A DNA stretch of 64,000 nucleotides from positions 155,357 through 219,356 of the forward strand of contig JAPPMU010000062.1 in NCBI GenBank assembly GCA_028873965.1, given 5' to 3'. The translations under genes were made by a program, and so were the position numbers. Within the stretch, counting starts at the first letter, position 1. Each line of letters opens with the position of its first letter. Positions 24,344 to 32,537 of the stretch are shown here, piece after piece. This DNA is from Chloroflexota bacterium (GTDB taxonomy: Bacteria; Chloroflexota; Dehalococcoidia; Lucifugimonadales; UBA3495). A model generated the notes under the pieces. It saw only the letters and a list, made by a program, of their open reading frames with translations. It was not told the DNA's origin and ran no database searches.

Positions 24344-25180
24344 TTACCGGACCCGGGCCAGCTTCTGCACGCGCTGGTTGGAGGTGTCAGCGCCGTAAAT
24401 GTTGCCTTGCGAGTCGGTGTACACCTGGTGGGCGTACTCGAAGGTCCTGCCCCGGGCCAGGATCTGGCCATCCAGGGTCAGAATGGTGAGGCGCGGCACC
24501 TGGTCGGTCACGTAGACCCGCTGCTCGGCGTCGATATGGACGCCCATGGGGCACTTGAAGTCGGTCCACTGGTCGATGAACTCCCCGTCAACGGTGAACA
24601 CCTGCACCCGGTTGTTCTCGCGGTCGGCTACGTACACCCGTCCGTCGGCGGACACGCGGATACTGTGGGGCACGATGAACTCCCCGGGGCCGCGGCCGGG
24701 ACTGCCGAACGAGGCAATCAGCGAGCCATCGGCGGACAGCCGGTGCACGGAGGAATTCCCGTAGCCGTCGGCGACGAAGAGCTCGCCGGAGGGAGCCACG
24801 CAAACATCGGCGGGGTGGTTGAACGGGGCCTGGAGCGCCGGGCGGTGGCGGTTGCCGATGGACGCCAGCAGTTCCCCATCCGGGGAGTACTTCAGGATCT
24901 GGTGGGCGTCCCGATCCACCAGGTACACCGAGTCGTCAGGGCCAATGTGGATGTGATGGGCGTCGGCGGGCACGCCGCCGCTGCCGTACCACGCTGCCAA
25001 CGGGTTACCGTCGGGGTCGAACACGAGCACGCGCGGTCCCTGGCGTTGGAACACGTAGACCTGGTCCCGGCTGTCCACAGCCACGCCGCTGATGCCCTGG
25101 AAACCCTGGCCCACCGGGAGGCGGGGCCATTCCGGTTGGTATTCGTAAACGTAATCGCCCATGCCAACGGTGATAGCCAT
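24344..25180 (-). CDS. NHL-repeat protein, amidating-lyase-like propeller
   Basis: 278-residue six-bladed NHL propeller, with repeats of the type GVAVDSRDQVYVFQRQ, HIHIGPDDSVYLVDRD and SIRVSADGRVYVADRENNRV. The histidine-containing strands resemble the peptidyl-alpha-hydroxyglycine alpha-amidating lyase subgroup, but bacterial members of this kind have no proven activity. No signal peptide. GGAG precedes the ATG. It is sequence-distinct from the convergent NHL gene, which has SGDGGP-type blades. Confidence 0.85.
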   Translation of the reverse strand: MAITVGMGDYVYEYQPEWPRLPVGQGFQGISGVAVDSRDQVYVFQRQGPRVLVFDPDGNPLAAWYGSGGVPADAHHIHIGPDDSVYLVDRDAHQILKYSPDGELLASIGNRHRPALQAPFNHPADVCVAPSGELFVADGYGNSSVHRLSADGSLIASFGSPGRGPGEFIVPHSIRVSADGRVYVADRENNRVQVFTVDGEFIDQWTDFKCPMGVHIDAEQRVYVTDQVPRLTILTLDGQILARGRTFEYAHQVYTDSQGNIYGADTSNQRVQKLARVR

Positions 25181-25764
25181 TTGGTTCGTCTCCTTGGTAG
25201 CGGTGCGGGCGTAGAGGGGTCACGTTCCCGTAGCGAGGCAGCGGCAACGGGAAGGTGACCGGATGGGTGGCGACAGCGGCCTGTGCTTCCGCCGTCGCCG
25301 GAATGAATGCAGTGGGTCGCAGATGGTGTTGTGGCTGGGCACCTCCTGATTTCGAGAAAGCGCAGGCAATTGAGAGAGTGCAGGCGATGGTATGTGTATG
25401 TGGACCAGGTTCCGAGCGATGATCAGCCCTACGGCCGGAGGATTTGCGCTGGGGTTTTTTGCTCTCATTGTCCATGGACACCGGGCCGGGGCTCGGGCAT
25501 GGCGCGCTGTGGCGGGCGCGGTGGCCGAGGGACTACCCCGGGTAATCTGACCGGAGACAGTCCTCTTCATAGGCCGGTAGCGACTTGGATGCTGATGGAG
25601 TTGGCCGTGTACGCTCGGAGCCTGGTCGTTGGGAACTGGTAATCGCCTGCGGAACCATGATAGAGCATAAGTTCTGAATGATGCAAGGGGGCGTTGTCAA
25701 CAGGCAACATTGCCTGGACAGGTGCGAAACGCTAACCTGTAATCGCAGCAGGGAGAAGCGACAA
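25181..25764. other. 584-bp intergenic region with inverted repeats
   Basis: No protein gene is supported. A large imperfect hairpin lies at 25218-25260 (listed separately). Nearer the HEPN-like gene are two short inverted repeats: CAGGCAA facing TTGCCTG at about 25700-25716, and ACAGGT-11 nt-ACCTGT at 25718-25740. The second sits just upstream of the ribosome site and could be an operator; this is only positional inference. Confidence 0.4.
25218..25260. promoter_or_regulatory. Long imperfect hairpin upstream of NHL gene
   Basis: GGTCACGTTCCCGT and ACGGGAAGGTGACC form a 14-bp stem with one mismatch and a 15-nt loop. It begins 38 bp upstream of the start codon of the minus-strand NHL gene, so it may be in that gene's leader. 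No T-tract follows on either strand, so it is not a standard terminator. Confidence 0.4.
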
Positions 25765-26124
25765 ATGACGACCCAGCAGTATCGACAAGCCAGCGAACAT
25801 TTCATGGCACAGGCCAGACAGGAACTTGCCGACGGCGATCTGCCACAGGCATCCGAGAAAGGCTGGGGCGCTGCGGTCCAAGTTCTCAAAGCCGTCGCCG
25901 AACAACGCGGTTGGGAACACAGCCAGCACCGACACCACCTCATTACAGTCAGCCGGCTCAGATCTGAGACCGGCGACGGAGACATCCGCCGCCTATTTCG
26001 GGCCGCCAGCGATCTCCACGAGAACTTTTACGAGAACACGATGCAGGCTTTTGAAGTCGCGGAGAGCCTGGATGATGTCGAGACCCTGCTGGGTAAACTC
26101 CTACCTCGGCTGGACCAGACGTAG
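25765..26124 (+). CDS. Small helical protein, PaREP1/HEPN-like
   Basis: 119-residue all-helical protein: YRQASEHFMAQARQELADGDLPQASEKGWGAAVQVLKAV, then a SQHRHHLITVS segment and a C-terminal DDVETLLGKLLPRL helix. The layout resembles the PaREP1/HEPN group, in which helical proteins associate with nucleotidyltransferases or act as RNases; the canonical Rx4-6H motif is not obvious. GGGAG at 25751-25755 lies 9 bases before ATG 25765, so this start is chosen over 25678. It stands 57 bp before the copper amine oxidase. Confidence 0.72.
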   Translation: MTTQQYRQASEHFMAQARQELADGDLPQASEKGWGAAVQVLKAVAEQRGWEHSQHRHHLITVSRLRSETGDGDIRRLFRAASDLHENFYENTMQAFEVAESLDDVETLLGKLLPRLDQT

Positions 26125-26181
26125 TCTCGCTCTGGCTCGAAGAGCAGCCAAATTATCTCGAGGAAACCAGAGGAGGTCGTC

Positions 26182-28128
26182 ATGGCCATTTCCACCAAAG
26201 CACCAGCACAGACTGAACCACGTTCAGTGGTATCGCATCCCTTGGATCCACTCACGGTGGACGAGATCGCCGAGGCGTCATCTATACTGAAATCGCAGCG
26301 CGGCCTGAGTCCGCGAACCCGGTTCGAGACCGTCGTGCTGCGCGAGCCGGACAAGGCGGTAGCGCTGGCGCATCAGCCGGGCGATCCGATACGGCGCGAG
26401 GCGTTCCTGGTCGTGCTGGACAACGACGCCAGGGCCACATACGAGGCAGTGGTATCGCTAAATGATCGCCGCGTCGTTTCGTGGGAGCACATACCCGGCG
26501 TGCAGCCCCGGGTGATGTTCGACGAGTTCGTGGAGTGCGAGGCGGCGGTGCGCGCCGACGCGCGGTTCCAGGCGGCCATCAAGAAGCGGGGCATCATGGA
26601 CCCCAGCCTGGTGATGGTGGATCCGTGGTCGGCCGGCAACTACGGGTACGAGGATGAGGAAGGCCGGCGGCTGGTGCTGTGCCGCAACTTCGCCCGCTCC
26701 AGCCCCACGGACAACGGCTACGCCCGTCCCATCGAGGGCGTCACCGCCGTGGTGGACCTGAACAGCATGGAGGTGGTCCGGGTCGATGACTACGGCGTGA
26801 TGCCGCTGCCGCCGGAGCCCGGCAACTACGGCGCAGAGTTCGTCGGCAAATTCCGTGAGGACCTCAAGCCCCTGGAGATCACCCAGCCGGAGGGGCCGAG
26901 TTTCAAGGTGGACGGCTGGAAGGTGACGTGGCAGAAGTGGCACCTTCGCGTCGGGTTCACGCCGCGGGAGGGGTTGGTGATCCATACCGTGGGGTACGAG
27001 GACCAGGGTCGGGTGCGGCCGATCCTGCACCGGGCTGCCCTGTCCGACATGGTGGTGCCCTACGGCGAACCCGGCAAGGACCACTACCGGAAGAACGCTT
27101 TCGACGCCGGCGAGTACGGCATCGGCTCGCTGACCAACTCGCTGACGCTGGGGTGCGACTGCCTGGGGGAGATTTACTACTTCGACGCCGCGCTCAATAC
27201 CGGCAGCGGCGAGGCGTTCACCATACCCAACGCGGTGTGCATGCACGAGGAGGACTACGGCATCCTGTGGAAGCACACCGACTGGCGCATCGGGCAAACC
27301 GAGGTGCGCCGCTCCCGGCGGCTGGTGATTTCCAGCGTCGCCACCGTGGGCAACTACGAGTACGGCTTTTTCTGGTACTTCTACCAGGACGGCACAATCC
27401 AGATGGAGATCAAGCTCACCGGCATCATCAACACCGCCGGCATCGCCGATGGGGAGACGCCCAAGTACGGCACCATCGTGGCGCCTCAGCTGAACGCGCA
27501 CATTCACCAGCACTTCTTCAACTTCCGCATGGACATGTGCGTGGACGGCAAGGAGAACTCGGTGTTCGAGGTGAACACCGTGGCCGCTCCGCCGGGTCCG
27601 GACAACCCCCACAGCAACGCCTTCTACGCCGAGAAGACTCTGCTGGGAACGGAGCACGAGGCGCAGCGGGTGATCGACCCCATGAGCGGTCGGTACTGGG
27701 TGGTGTCCAACACCTCAGCGAAGAACGCGCTGGGTCAGCCGGTGAGCTACAAGCTGATGCCGGGCGAGAACATCCTGCCCTTCGCACATCCCGAGGCCAG
27801 CATCATCAAGCGGGCGGGGTTCATGACCAAGCACCTGTGGGTGACGCCCTACCACCGGGACGAGATCTCAGCCACCGGGCCCTATCCCAACCAGCACCCG
27901 GGCGGCGCGGGGCTACCCGAGTACACGAAAAACAACCGGAGCGTTGCAGATACGGACGTGGTGCTGTGGTACACCCTGGGCTACCACCACGTGCCCCGGC
28001 CGGAGGACTGGCCGATTTCACCCGTGGCCTACTGCGGGTTCAGCCTCAAGCCGGTCGGGTTCTTCGACACCAACCCCGTGCTGGACGTGCCGCCCAGCGA
28101 CCACTGCGGGGAGGCGTGCCACGGCTAG
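26182..28128 (+). CDS. Copper amine oxidase (primary-amine oxidase)
   Basis: 648-residue copper/topaquinone amine oxidase that converts primary amines to aldehydes with release of ammonia and hydrogen peroxide. The precursor tyrosine of the TPQ cofactor is in GNYEYGFFW (Tyr392), the catalytic base in NAFDAGEYG (Asp308), the first two copper ligands in HIHQHFF (His440, His442) and the third in the HHVPRPEDWP region near 602. Length is normal. No signal peptide is seen, so it is probably cytoplasmic. GGAGGTCGTC precedes the ATG. Substrates in relatives are phenylethylamine, tyramine or histamine. Confidence 0.95.
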   Translation: MAISTKAPAQTEPRSVVSHPLDPLTVDEIAEASSILKSQRGLSPRTRFETVVLREPDKAVALAHQPGDPIRREAFLVVLDNDARATYEAVVSLNDRRVVSWEHIPGVQPRVMFDEFVECEAAVRADARFQAAIKKRGIMDPSLVMVDPWSAGNYGYEDEEGRRLVLCRNFARSSPTDNGYARPIEGVTAVVDLNSMEVVRVDDYGVMPLPPEPGNYGAEFVGKFREDLKPLEITQPEGPSFKVDGWKVTWQKWHLRVGFTPREGLVIHTVGYEDQGRVRPILHRAALSDMVVPYGEPGKDHYRKNAFDAGEYGIGSLTNSLTLGCDCLGEIYYFDAALNTGSGEAFTIPNAVCMHEEDYGILWKHTDWRIGQTEVRRSRRLVISSVATVGNYEYGFFWYFYQDGTIQMEIKLTGIINTAGIADGETPKYGTIVAPQLNAHIHQHFFNFRMDMCVDGKENSVFEVNTVAAPPGPDNPHSNAFYAEKTLLGTEHEAQRVIDPMSGRYWVVSNTSAKNALGQPVSYKLMPGENILPFAHPEASIIKRAGFMTKHLWVTPYHRDEISATGPYPNQHPGGAGLPEYTKNNRSVADTDVVLWYTLGYHHVPRPEDWPISPVAYCGFSLKPVGFFDTNPVLDVPPSDHCGEACHG

Positions 28129-28135
28129 AGCCGCT

Positions 28136-28266
28136 GCGTACCCAGTTTCGCCCGTGTTGTCATTGCGAGTGAAGCGCGGCAATCTCGTCAAGGCAACGGA
28201 CGCTGCTCCGGCAGCGAGACCGCCGCGTCGCCGCTCCTCGCGATGACAAACTGGGTACGCGTGAAC
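28136..28266. repeat. Family A palindromic repeat, copy 2
   Basis: Starts with GCGTACCCAGTTT 8 bp after the amine oxidase stop and ends with AAACTGGGTACGCGTGA just before the convergent sulfite oxidase stop. The core shows TCATTGCGAGTGAAGCGCGGC facing CGCTCCTCGCGATGACA. The element fills the whole gap between the two convergent genes and would fold as a bidirectional hairpin. Confidence 0.85.
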
Positions 28267-28268
28267 CT

Positions 28269-29462
28269 CTAGACTACCCGCACCGGGTGGGCGACGGGCT
28301 GGTTGAAGAGGTAGCCCTTTTCGTTGAAAGGGACATGGTCGGGCTGAGTGTTGCCGGCCGCGTCGGTGGCGCGGGTCATGATGGCGTGTTCACCCGGCGG
28401 GGCGTCCCATTCGAACTCGAACCGGACCCACGAATGATCCGATTGGGCTCCGGAAAGGGCAGACCCGTTCCAGGTTTGGCCCGAGTCGGTGCTCCACTCG
28501 ACCCGTGAAATCGTGCCCGCCGGGGAGTGCGCGTACCCGTGGATGCGGTGGCTTCCCGCCGACAGTTCCGCCGGCCAGGGCAGGGCCAGAGCGCTCTTGA
28601 TCACCTGCTCGGTGACCGGTTGGCCCAGCGATTCGCCCTGTGGCGGGTACTCGTCGCCGATGAGCGTGTAGGAGGTGGTGTTGTTCCGGGTCCACAGCGG
28701 TTCCGATGAGACTACGATGCGACCCAGCCACTTGATGTTGGCGCTGCCCACCCATCCGGGAACCAGCGCGCGAACGGGGAACCCGTGGTCCCGGGGCAGC
28801 GTTTCGCCATTGAGCGCGTAGGCCAGCAGGGTGTCCGGCTCCATGGCCTTCTCCGCTGGCAGGACGTAGCGGAAGCCTTCCTCGGGTGACTCCACGTCCA
28901 GCCCGACCAGCAGCACGGATACGGCGTCGGGCCGGATGCCCGCCAGCGTCAGGACGTCGCGGAGCTGCGCGCCAACCCATTCGCCGTTGCTCACCGCCCC
29001 CGTCATCCACTGGGTGCCGGACGCCTCCTGGCCGTTCATCACGTCGAACATGGCGCGGTGATTACCCGCGCATTCCAGGTAGGACGTCAGCGTGCGGCTG
29101 GGCAGGCTGCGGATTTCCGAGTAGGTCAACTTCAGCGATTCCGAAACCGCGTCGCCTTCTACGGTGAGACGCCAATCGTCGGCGTCGAGATCAAGGCTGA
29201 TGGAGTTGTTGCGCACGAAGAACAAGCGGTTGGGCGTGAGCATTCCCTGCATGTTTTCCAGCCGCGCCTCCAGGCCCTTGTCTCCGTGCACGATGAACGG
29301 CGCGGGGTCTTTGAACCAGGGGCCGGACGGCGCCGGATCAGTGACCGCAACAGACGGCTGCGATCCAGTCGACGCATCGAGCGACCCCATGTCCGCGCAG
29401 GCGGCCAGGACCGCGGTGGCGCCGCCGGCCACCAGCAGCCGCAGGAACCGGCGACGGTCCAT
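28269..29462 (-). CDS. Sulfite-oxidase-family molybdoenzyme, Tat-exported lipoprotein
   Basis: 397-residue molybdopterin enzyme of the sulfite oxidase family. From the ATG at 29462 the N-terminus is MDRRRFLRLLVAGGA followed by LAAC, a Tat signal with a lipobox. The molybdenum-ligand cysteine is in YLECAGNHR (about Cys131), with GFPVRALVPGWVGSANIKW further on and a C-terminal Ig-like dimerisation domain (about 290-380). The role is periplasmic or extracytoplasmic oxidation of sulfite or another oxyanion; no cytochrome subunit is adjacent. The open frame continues upstream to 29612, but those residues are translated repeat DNA, so the start is set at 29462. Confidence 0.9.
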   Translation of the reverse strand: MDRRRFLRLLVAGGATAVLAACADMGSLDASTGSQPSVAVTDPAPSGPWFKDPAPFIVHGDKGLEARLENMQGMLTPNRLFFVRNNSISLDLDADDWRLTVEGDAVSESLKLTYSEIRSLPSRTLTSYLECAGNHRAMFDVMNGQEASGTQWMTGAVSNGEWVGAQLRDVLTLAGIRPDAVSVLLVGLDVESPEEGFRYVLPAEKAMEPDTLLAYALNGETLPRDHGFPVRALVPGWVGSANIKWLGRIVVSSEPLWTRNNTTSYTLIGDEYPPQGESLGQPVTEQVIKSALALPWPAELSAGSHRIHGYAHSPAGTISRVEWSTDSGQTWNGSALSGAQSDHSWVRFEFEWDAPPGEHAIMTRATDAAGNTQPDHVPFNEKGYLFNQPVAHPVRVV

Positions 29463-29570
29463 CCCCCGGGCGCTGGCAAACTCCCAGAGCGAGGGCTTGC
29501 CCGGTGGTGTAAAAGAGAACACGTTCCTCAGGGTATCTGGTTTTGGGCAGTCGGTTGGACCGCCTAGAGT

Positions 29571-29705
29571 CTGTCGACGAATTTCGTCATTCCGGCGAAA
29601 GCCGGAATCCACGAATGCAGAATAGTACCAACTTTCTGCCGACAGCGATCTTCCTGGGTTCCTGCTTTCGCAGGAACGACGGTGTGATATTCAGTTTGTC
29701 AACGG
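29571..29705. repeat. Family C palindromic repeat, copy 1
   Basis: Contains CGTCATTCCGGCGAAAGCCGGAATCCA (quoted in parts: CATTCCGGCGAAAGCCGG, then AATCCA) and, 60 bp later, GGGTTCCTGCTTTCGCAGGA. Both halves are internal hairpins, bounded by GTCGAC and GTCAAC ends. It terminates 4 bp from the stop of the amidohydrolase at 29709. Other copies lie at 45804 and 48380. Confidence 0.8.
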
Positions 29706-29708
29706 GCT

Positions 29709-30533
29709 CTACGGCGCCTGCAGCATGGGCCAGAAGGTGGCGGCGGCCCCGCCCATCATCCAGTCCAGGTCTTCGGCGGACAGCCAGGGAAGAGCGGTCT
29801 TGCCCAGTTCCACCTGGCCAATGAAACCGCCCTCGCGCGACGACGGGAAGTTGGAACCCCACATCATGCGGCGAGGGGTGAAAGCCTCGATGACCCGGCG
29901 GAACAGGTCCTTGTCATCGTCGGACAGATCGGCGTATGGGCCCAAGCTGGTGCTGGAATAGCGCAGGCAGGCGTTGGGCAGCTGGGCCAGCGCCTCCAGG
30001 GCCACGGTCATTCCGACCTTGTCGGCGGAGTTGCTCCAGCCGGCGAAGTGGTCGGGCGCGAAGCGGACGTTGGGGTGCCGCGCGCCGATGTTGCGCATAC
30101 GGTTGACCCGATCCGCCGTTCCACCGCCGCCGATGGAGATGGGGATGCCCAGGGACTCGGCGCGGTTCCACAGGGCATCGCAACGAGGGTCGTCGGGCTC
30201 GGCCTGGCTTTGCAGGCGCACGCCCCACATGCCGCGCTCGTTGGTCCAGTAGGAGAGCTTGTCGGCAGCGTCATCGGCCGCCGGGTCCAGGATGCCAACG
30301 GCGACGGTGCGCGGAGCGTACTGGAGCGCGCTGTCGCACTGGTAGGAGTTGTCCAGGCCATAGGTGCCGTTGGGCTGTACCAGGGTGGCGCACTCCACGC
30401 CGGCGTTGTCCATCTCCTGGATCAGGTCCTCGACGTTGTTGCTGACCTCGAGGGACCAGCCGGTGGCGTCGGGGTGGAGCGGGTGGGCGTTCCTGTCGCT
30501 GCTGACCACGTGGGTGTGGGTGTCGATGATCAT
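29709..30533 (-). CDS. Amidohydrolase-2 family metal-dependent hydrolase
   Basis: 274-residue TIM-barrel amidohydrolase of the ACMSD/decarboxylase-like (amidohydrolase 2) group. The metal motif IIDTHTHVV is at the N-terminus, and MMWGSNFPSS near the C-terminus occupies the usual metal-aspartate position but has Ser-Asn (GSNFP), as in lactonase-like members such as PDC or fuconolactone hydrolases. FAPDHFAGW supplies the central histidine. The substrate is unknown. It is bounded by family C and family A repeats. Confidence 0.88.
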   Translation of the reverse strand: MIIDTHTHVVSSDRNAHPLHPDATGWSLEVSNNVEDLIQEMDNAGVECATLVQPNGTYGLDNSYQCDSALQYAPRTVAVGILDPAADDAADKLSYWTNERGMWGVRLQSQAEPDDPRCDALWNRAESLGIPISIGGGGTADRVNRMRNIGARHPNVRFAPDHFAGWSNSADKVGMTVALEALAQLPNACLRYSSTSLGPYADLSDDDKDLFRRVIEAFTPRRMMWGSNFPSSREGGFIGQVELGKTALPWLSAEDLDWMMGGAAATFWPMLQAP

Positions 30534-30608
30534 GGTCGTAACTCCTGGAGGGATTGCCGAGAGCCGGCGCTGTCATTCTACGACATCGAAGTGATTTCCC
30601 AGTTCCGC

Positions 30609-30738
30609 GTGCGTACCCAGTTTCCTCAAGCCTTTCATTGCGAGCGCAGCGTGGCAATCTCGTCGCTGTAGGAGTCACTTCTTCGGCAGCGAGATTGCCA
30701 CGGCGCAAGCGCCTGGCAATGACAAACTGGGTATGGGT
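30609..30738. repeat. Family A palindromic repeat, copy 3
   Basis: GCGTACCCAGTTT at the left end and AAACTGGGTATGGG at the right end flank a core with TCATTGCGAGCGCAGCG facing CGCCTGGCAATGACA and the inner pair GGCAATCTCGTCGCTG / CAGCGAGATTGCC. It lies between the starts of the amidohydrolase (76 bp) and the MetE-like stop (about 15 bp). Confidence 0.85.
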
Positions 30739-30752
30739 AGTACTGGGCCGCT

Positions 30753-31898
30753 TCAGAACAGTTCCCGGCTGGCGATGTCCGCCCCTTCGCGCATGGCCCG
30801 CAGCTTCAGCCAGACGATGCCAGTCTCCACGCGGCTGGAGCCGGCGGAAGTGTCGAACCCGCAGTCGGTGCCGGCCAGCACCCGGGTGGGATCGCCACCG
30901 GCGGCGGCCACGGCCTGATGCAGCCGGTCGGCCACCAGCCGGGGATGCTCCACGTAGTTGGTCTTGGTGTCGATGACGCCGGCAACCAGCAACATCCCCT
31001 CGGGCAGAGGGAGATTGCGGTACACGCGATGCTCGTGGGCATGGCGCGGGTTAGCCATTTCCATCACCAGCGCGCCGACGTTGGCCTCGTAGAGCAGGTC
31101 GACGATGTCCTCCAGCGGCACGTCGTACTGGTGCGGGCCCTCGCTGTTTCCCCAGCAGACGTGGAGCCGCACCCGACCGCTGGGGATGTTGGCCAGGGCG
31201 TGGTTGATGGCGCGGATGTGCAGCGCCACCACGTCCCGGAACGCCGAGAGCGGCTCATCCTGGTAGGAGACGTGCCGCTCCATGGCGAGATCGGGGCAAT
31301 CCAACTGCAACGTCAGGCCATTGGCGACGATGATCTCGTATTCCTTGCGCAGTTCCTCGGCCAGGGCGAACACGTAATCCTCGTGGCTGTCGTAGTAGCG
31401 ATTGGCCAGAGTGAGGGCAACGATGCCGGGCGATGCGGCGGTCATGAACAGCTCTTCAGGCCGGCTGTCGGCGGAACCCACCACATCGAGAAACTCGCGG
31501 CATTCACGCTCGACCAGGTCCAGCCGTTCGTAGGACAGCGGGCCGACGCAGGTGGGAACGTCGCGCATCAGCTGCACCACTCGGGGCCGCGCCACCCCGG
31601 GAAACTCGTTCTGGTCCCGGTGGCCGCGGCGGGTCCAGGAACCGCCAAAGCCGCGCATCCGCTGGGTGACGTAGGAGGAGAAGCTGACGCGGGACTGCTC
31701 GCCGTTGTTGATGACATCGACGCCGGCGTCGATCTGCGCCGCGACGACTCCGGCGGTGGCCTCGCGGGACGCGGCGTACAGCGCCTCCTCGTCCGCCGGC
31801 TCGCCGCGCGACACGGAACCGAGCATTTCCACCAACCCTTCAGGCCGGGGCAGGCTACCGGTGTGGGTGGTCAGGATGCGGGTTTCGCTGTTCTTCAT
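30753..31898 (-). CDS. MetE-like (cobalamin-independent methionine synthase C-domain) protein
   Basis: 381-residue protein of the COG0620/MetE C-terminal type. After ILTTHTGSLPRP the zinc-ligand set is intact: His246 and Cys248 in RLHVCWGN, Glu280 in LVMEMANPR and Cys346 in AGTDCGFDT. Short MetE-like proteins move methyl groups from small donors or cleave other thioethers; without the N-terminal MetE half it cannot be called a full methionine synthase. The frame is open up to 32069, but those 57 residues are translated family A repeat, so the start is placed at 31898. Confidence 0.87.
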   Translation of the reverse strand: MKNSETRILTTHTGSLPRPEGLVEMLGSVSRGEPADEEALYAASREATAGVVAAQIDAGVDVINNGEQSRVSFSSYVTQRMRGFGGSWTRRGHRDQNEFPGVARPRVVQLMRDVPTCVGPLSYERLDLVERECREFLDVVGSADSRPEELFMTAASPGIVALTLANRYYDSHEDYVFALAEELRKEYEIIVANGLTLQLDCPDLAMERHVSYQDEPLSAFRDVVALHIRAINHALANIPSGRVRLHVCWGNSEGPHQYDVPLEDIVDLLYEANVGALVMEMANPRHAHEHRVYRNLPLPEGMLLVAGVIDTKTNYVEHPRLVADRLHQAVAAAGGDPTRVLAGTDCGFDTSAGSSRVETGIVWLKLRAMREGADIASRELF

Positions 31899-31929
31899 TG
31901 ATGACTTTACTTTCGCGGGTCGGGAAATC

Positions 31930-32066
31930 TCATGCGCACCCAGTTTGTCATTGCGAGCGCAGCGTAGCAATCTCGTCGCTGTAGGAACCACTTCATTCAG
32001 CAACGAGATTGCTACGGCGCAAGCGCCTCGCAATGACAGCCGGAGTAAAACTGGGTGCGCGTGAGC
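31930..32066. repeat. Family A palindromic repeat, copy 4
   Basis: Ends ATGCGCACCCAGTTTG and AAAACTGGGTGCGCGTGAG are inverted copies; the inner pair TAGCAATCTCGTCGCTG / CAACGAGATTGCTA forms a second stem. It lies between the start of the MetE-like gene and the promoter of dodecin. Confidence 0.85.
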
Positions 32067-32077
32067 CATGAACCGGG

Positions 32078-32106
32078 TTGCCCAAACGGGCCACGGCGCA
32101 TATTAT
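32078..32106 (+). promoter_or_regulatory. Candidate sigma-70-type promoter for dodecin
   Basis: TTGCCC at 32078-32083 and TATTAT at 32101-32106 are separated by exactly 17 bases, 63 bp before the dodecin ATG. The -35 is imperfect (TTGCCC for TTGACA). Confidence 0.5.
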
Positions 32107-32168
32107 ACTTTGGCGCTGTGGGTGAAGGCGCAAAAACAACGATACTTTCATGCGTAACGGAGTGAGAA

Positions 32169-32402
32169 ATGGCAGTTGGTAGCACTTACAAGGTAGTTGA
32201 GCTGGTGGGATCCTCCAGCGCAAACCTGCAGGAGGCCATTGACGGCGCGATTGCGCGGGCGGCCCAGACCATCCGCAACCTGGACTGGTTCGAGGTTCGG
32301 GAAATCCGCGGTACCATCGACGACGGTCGGGCCAACTGGTACCAGGTCAAGCTGGGTATTGGGTTCCGAGTGGACGCCGGTGAAGATATCCGCGAAGACT
32401 AG
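32169..32402 (+). CDS. Dodecin family flavin-binding protein
   Basis: 77-residue dodecin, the usual size. Conserved segments are YKVVELVGSS, AIDGAIARAAQTIRNLDWFEV and the C-terminal strand YQVKLGIGFRV. Dodecins assemble as hollow dodecamers that sequester flavins or coenzyme A; the tryptophan of NLDWFEV stacks on the isoalloxazine in flavin-binding members. GGAG lies about 6 bases before the ATG. It is a monocistronic gene followed by a hairpin. Confidence 0.93.
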   Translation: MAVGSTYKVVELVGSSSANLQEAIDGAIARAAQTIRNLDWFEVREIRGTIDDGRANWYQVKLGIGFRVDAGEDIRED

Positions 32403-32428
32403 GCCCCCGCATTTTCCGGTTTGGATAC

Positions 32429-32454
32429 AGCGCCCGCCACCGGTGGTGGGCGCT
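32429..32454. terminator. Hairpin after dodecin
   Basis: AGCGCCCGCCACC and GGTGGTGGGCGCT form a 13-bp stem with one G-T pair and no loop to speak of, 27 bp after the dodecin stop. No strong T-tract follows, so termination is plausible but unproven. Confidence 0.5.
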
Positions 32455-32537
32455 GTTCCCGCGTGCGTGGCGTGGTGCGCTCGGAGCCACCCCGTCCACT
32501 CAGCGGTTGAGGGCCGAGAATTCGCTGTTGCATTCCC

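Noticed and set aside
26928..28172. 414-codon plus-strand frame inside the copper amine oxidase gene
   Set aside because: Frame-shifted shadow; the amine oxidase frame holds the TPQ and copper motifs.
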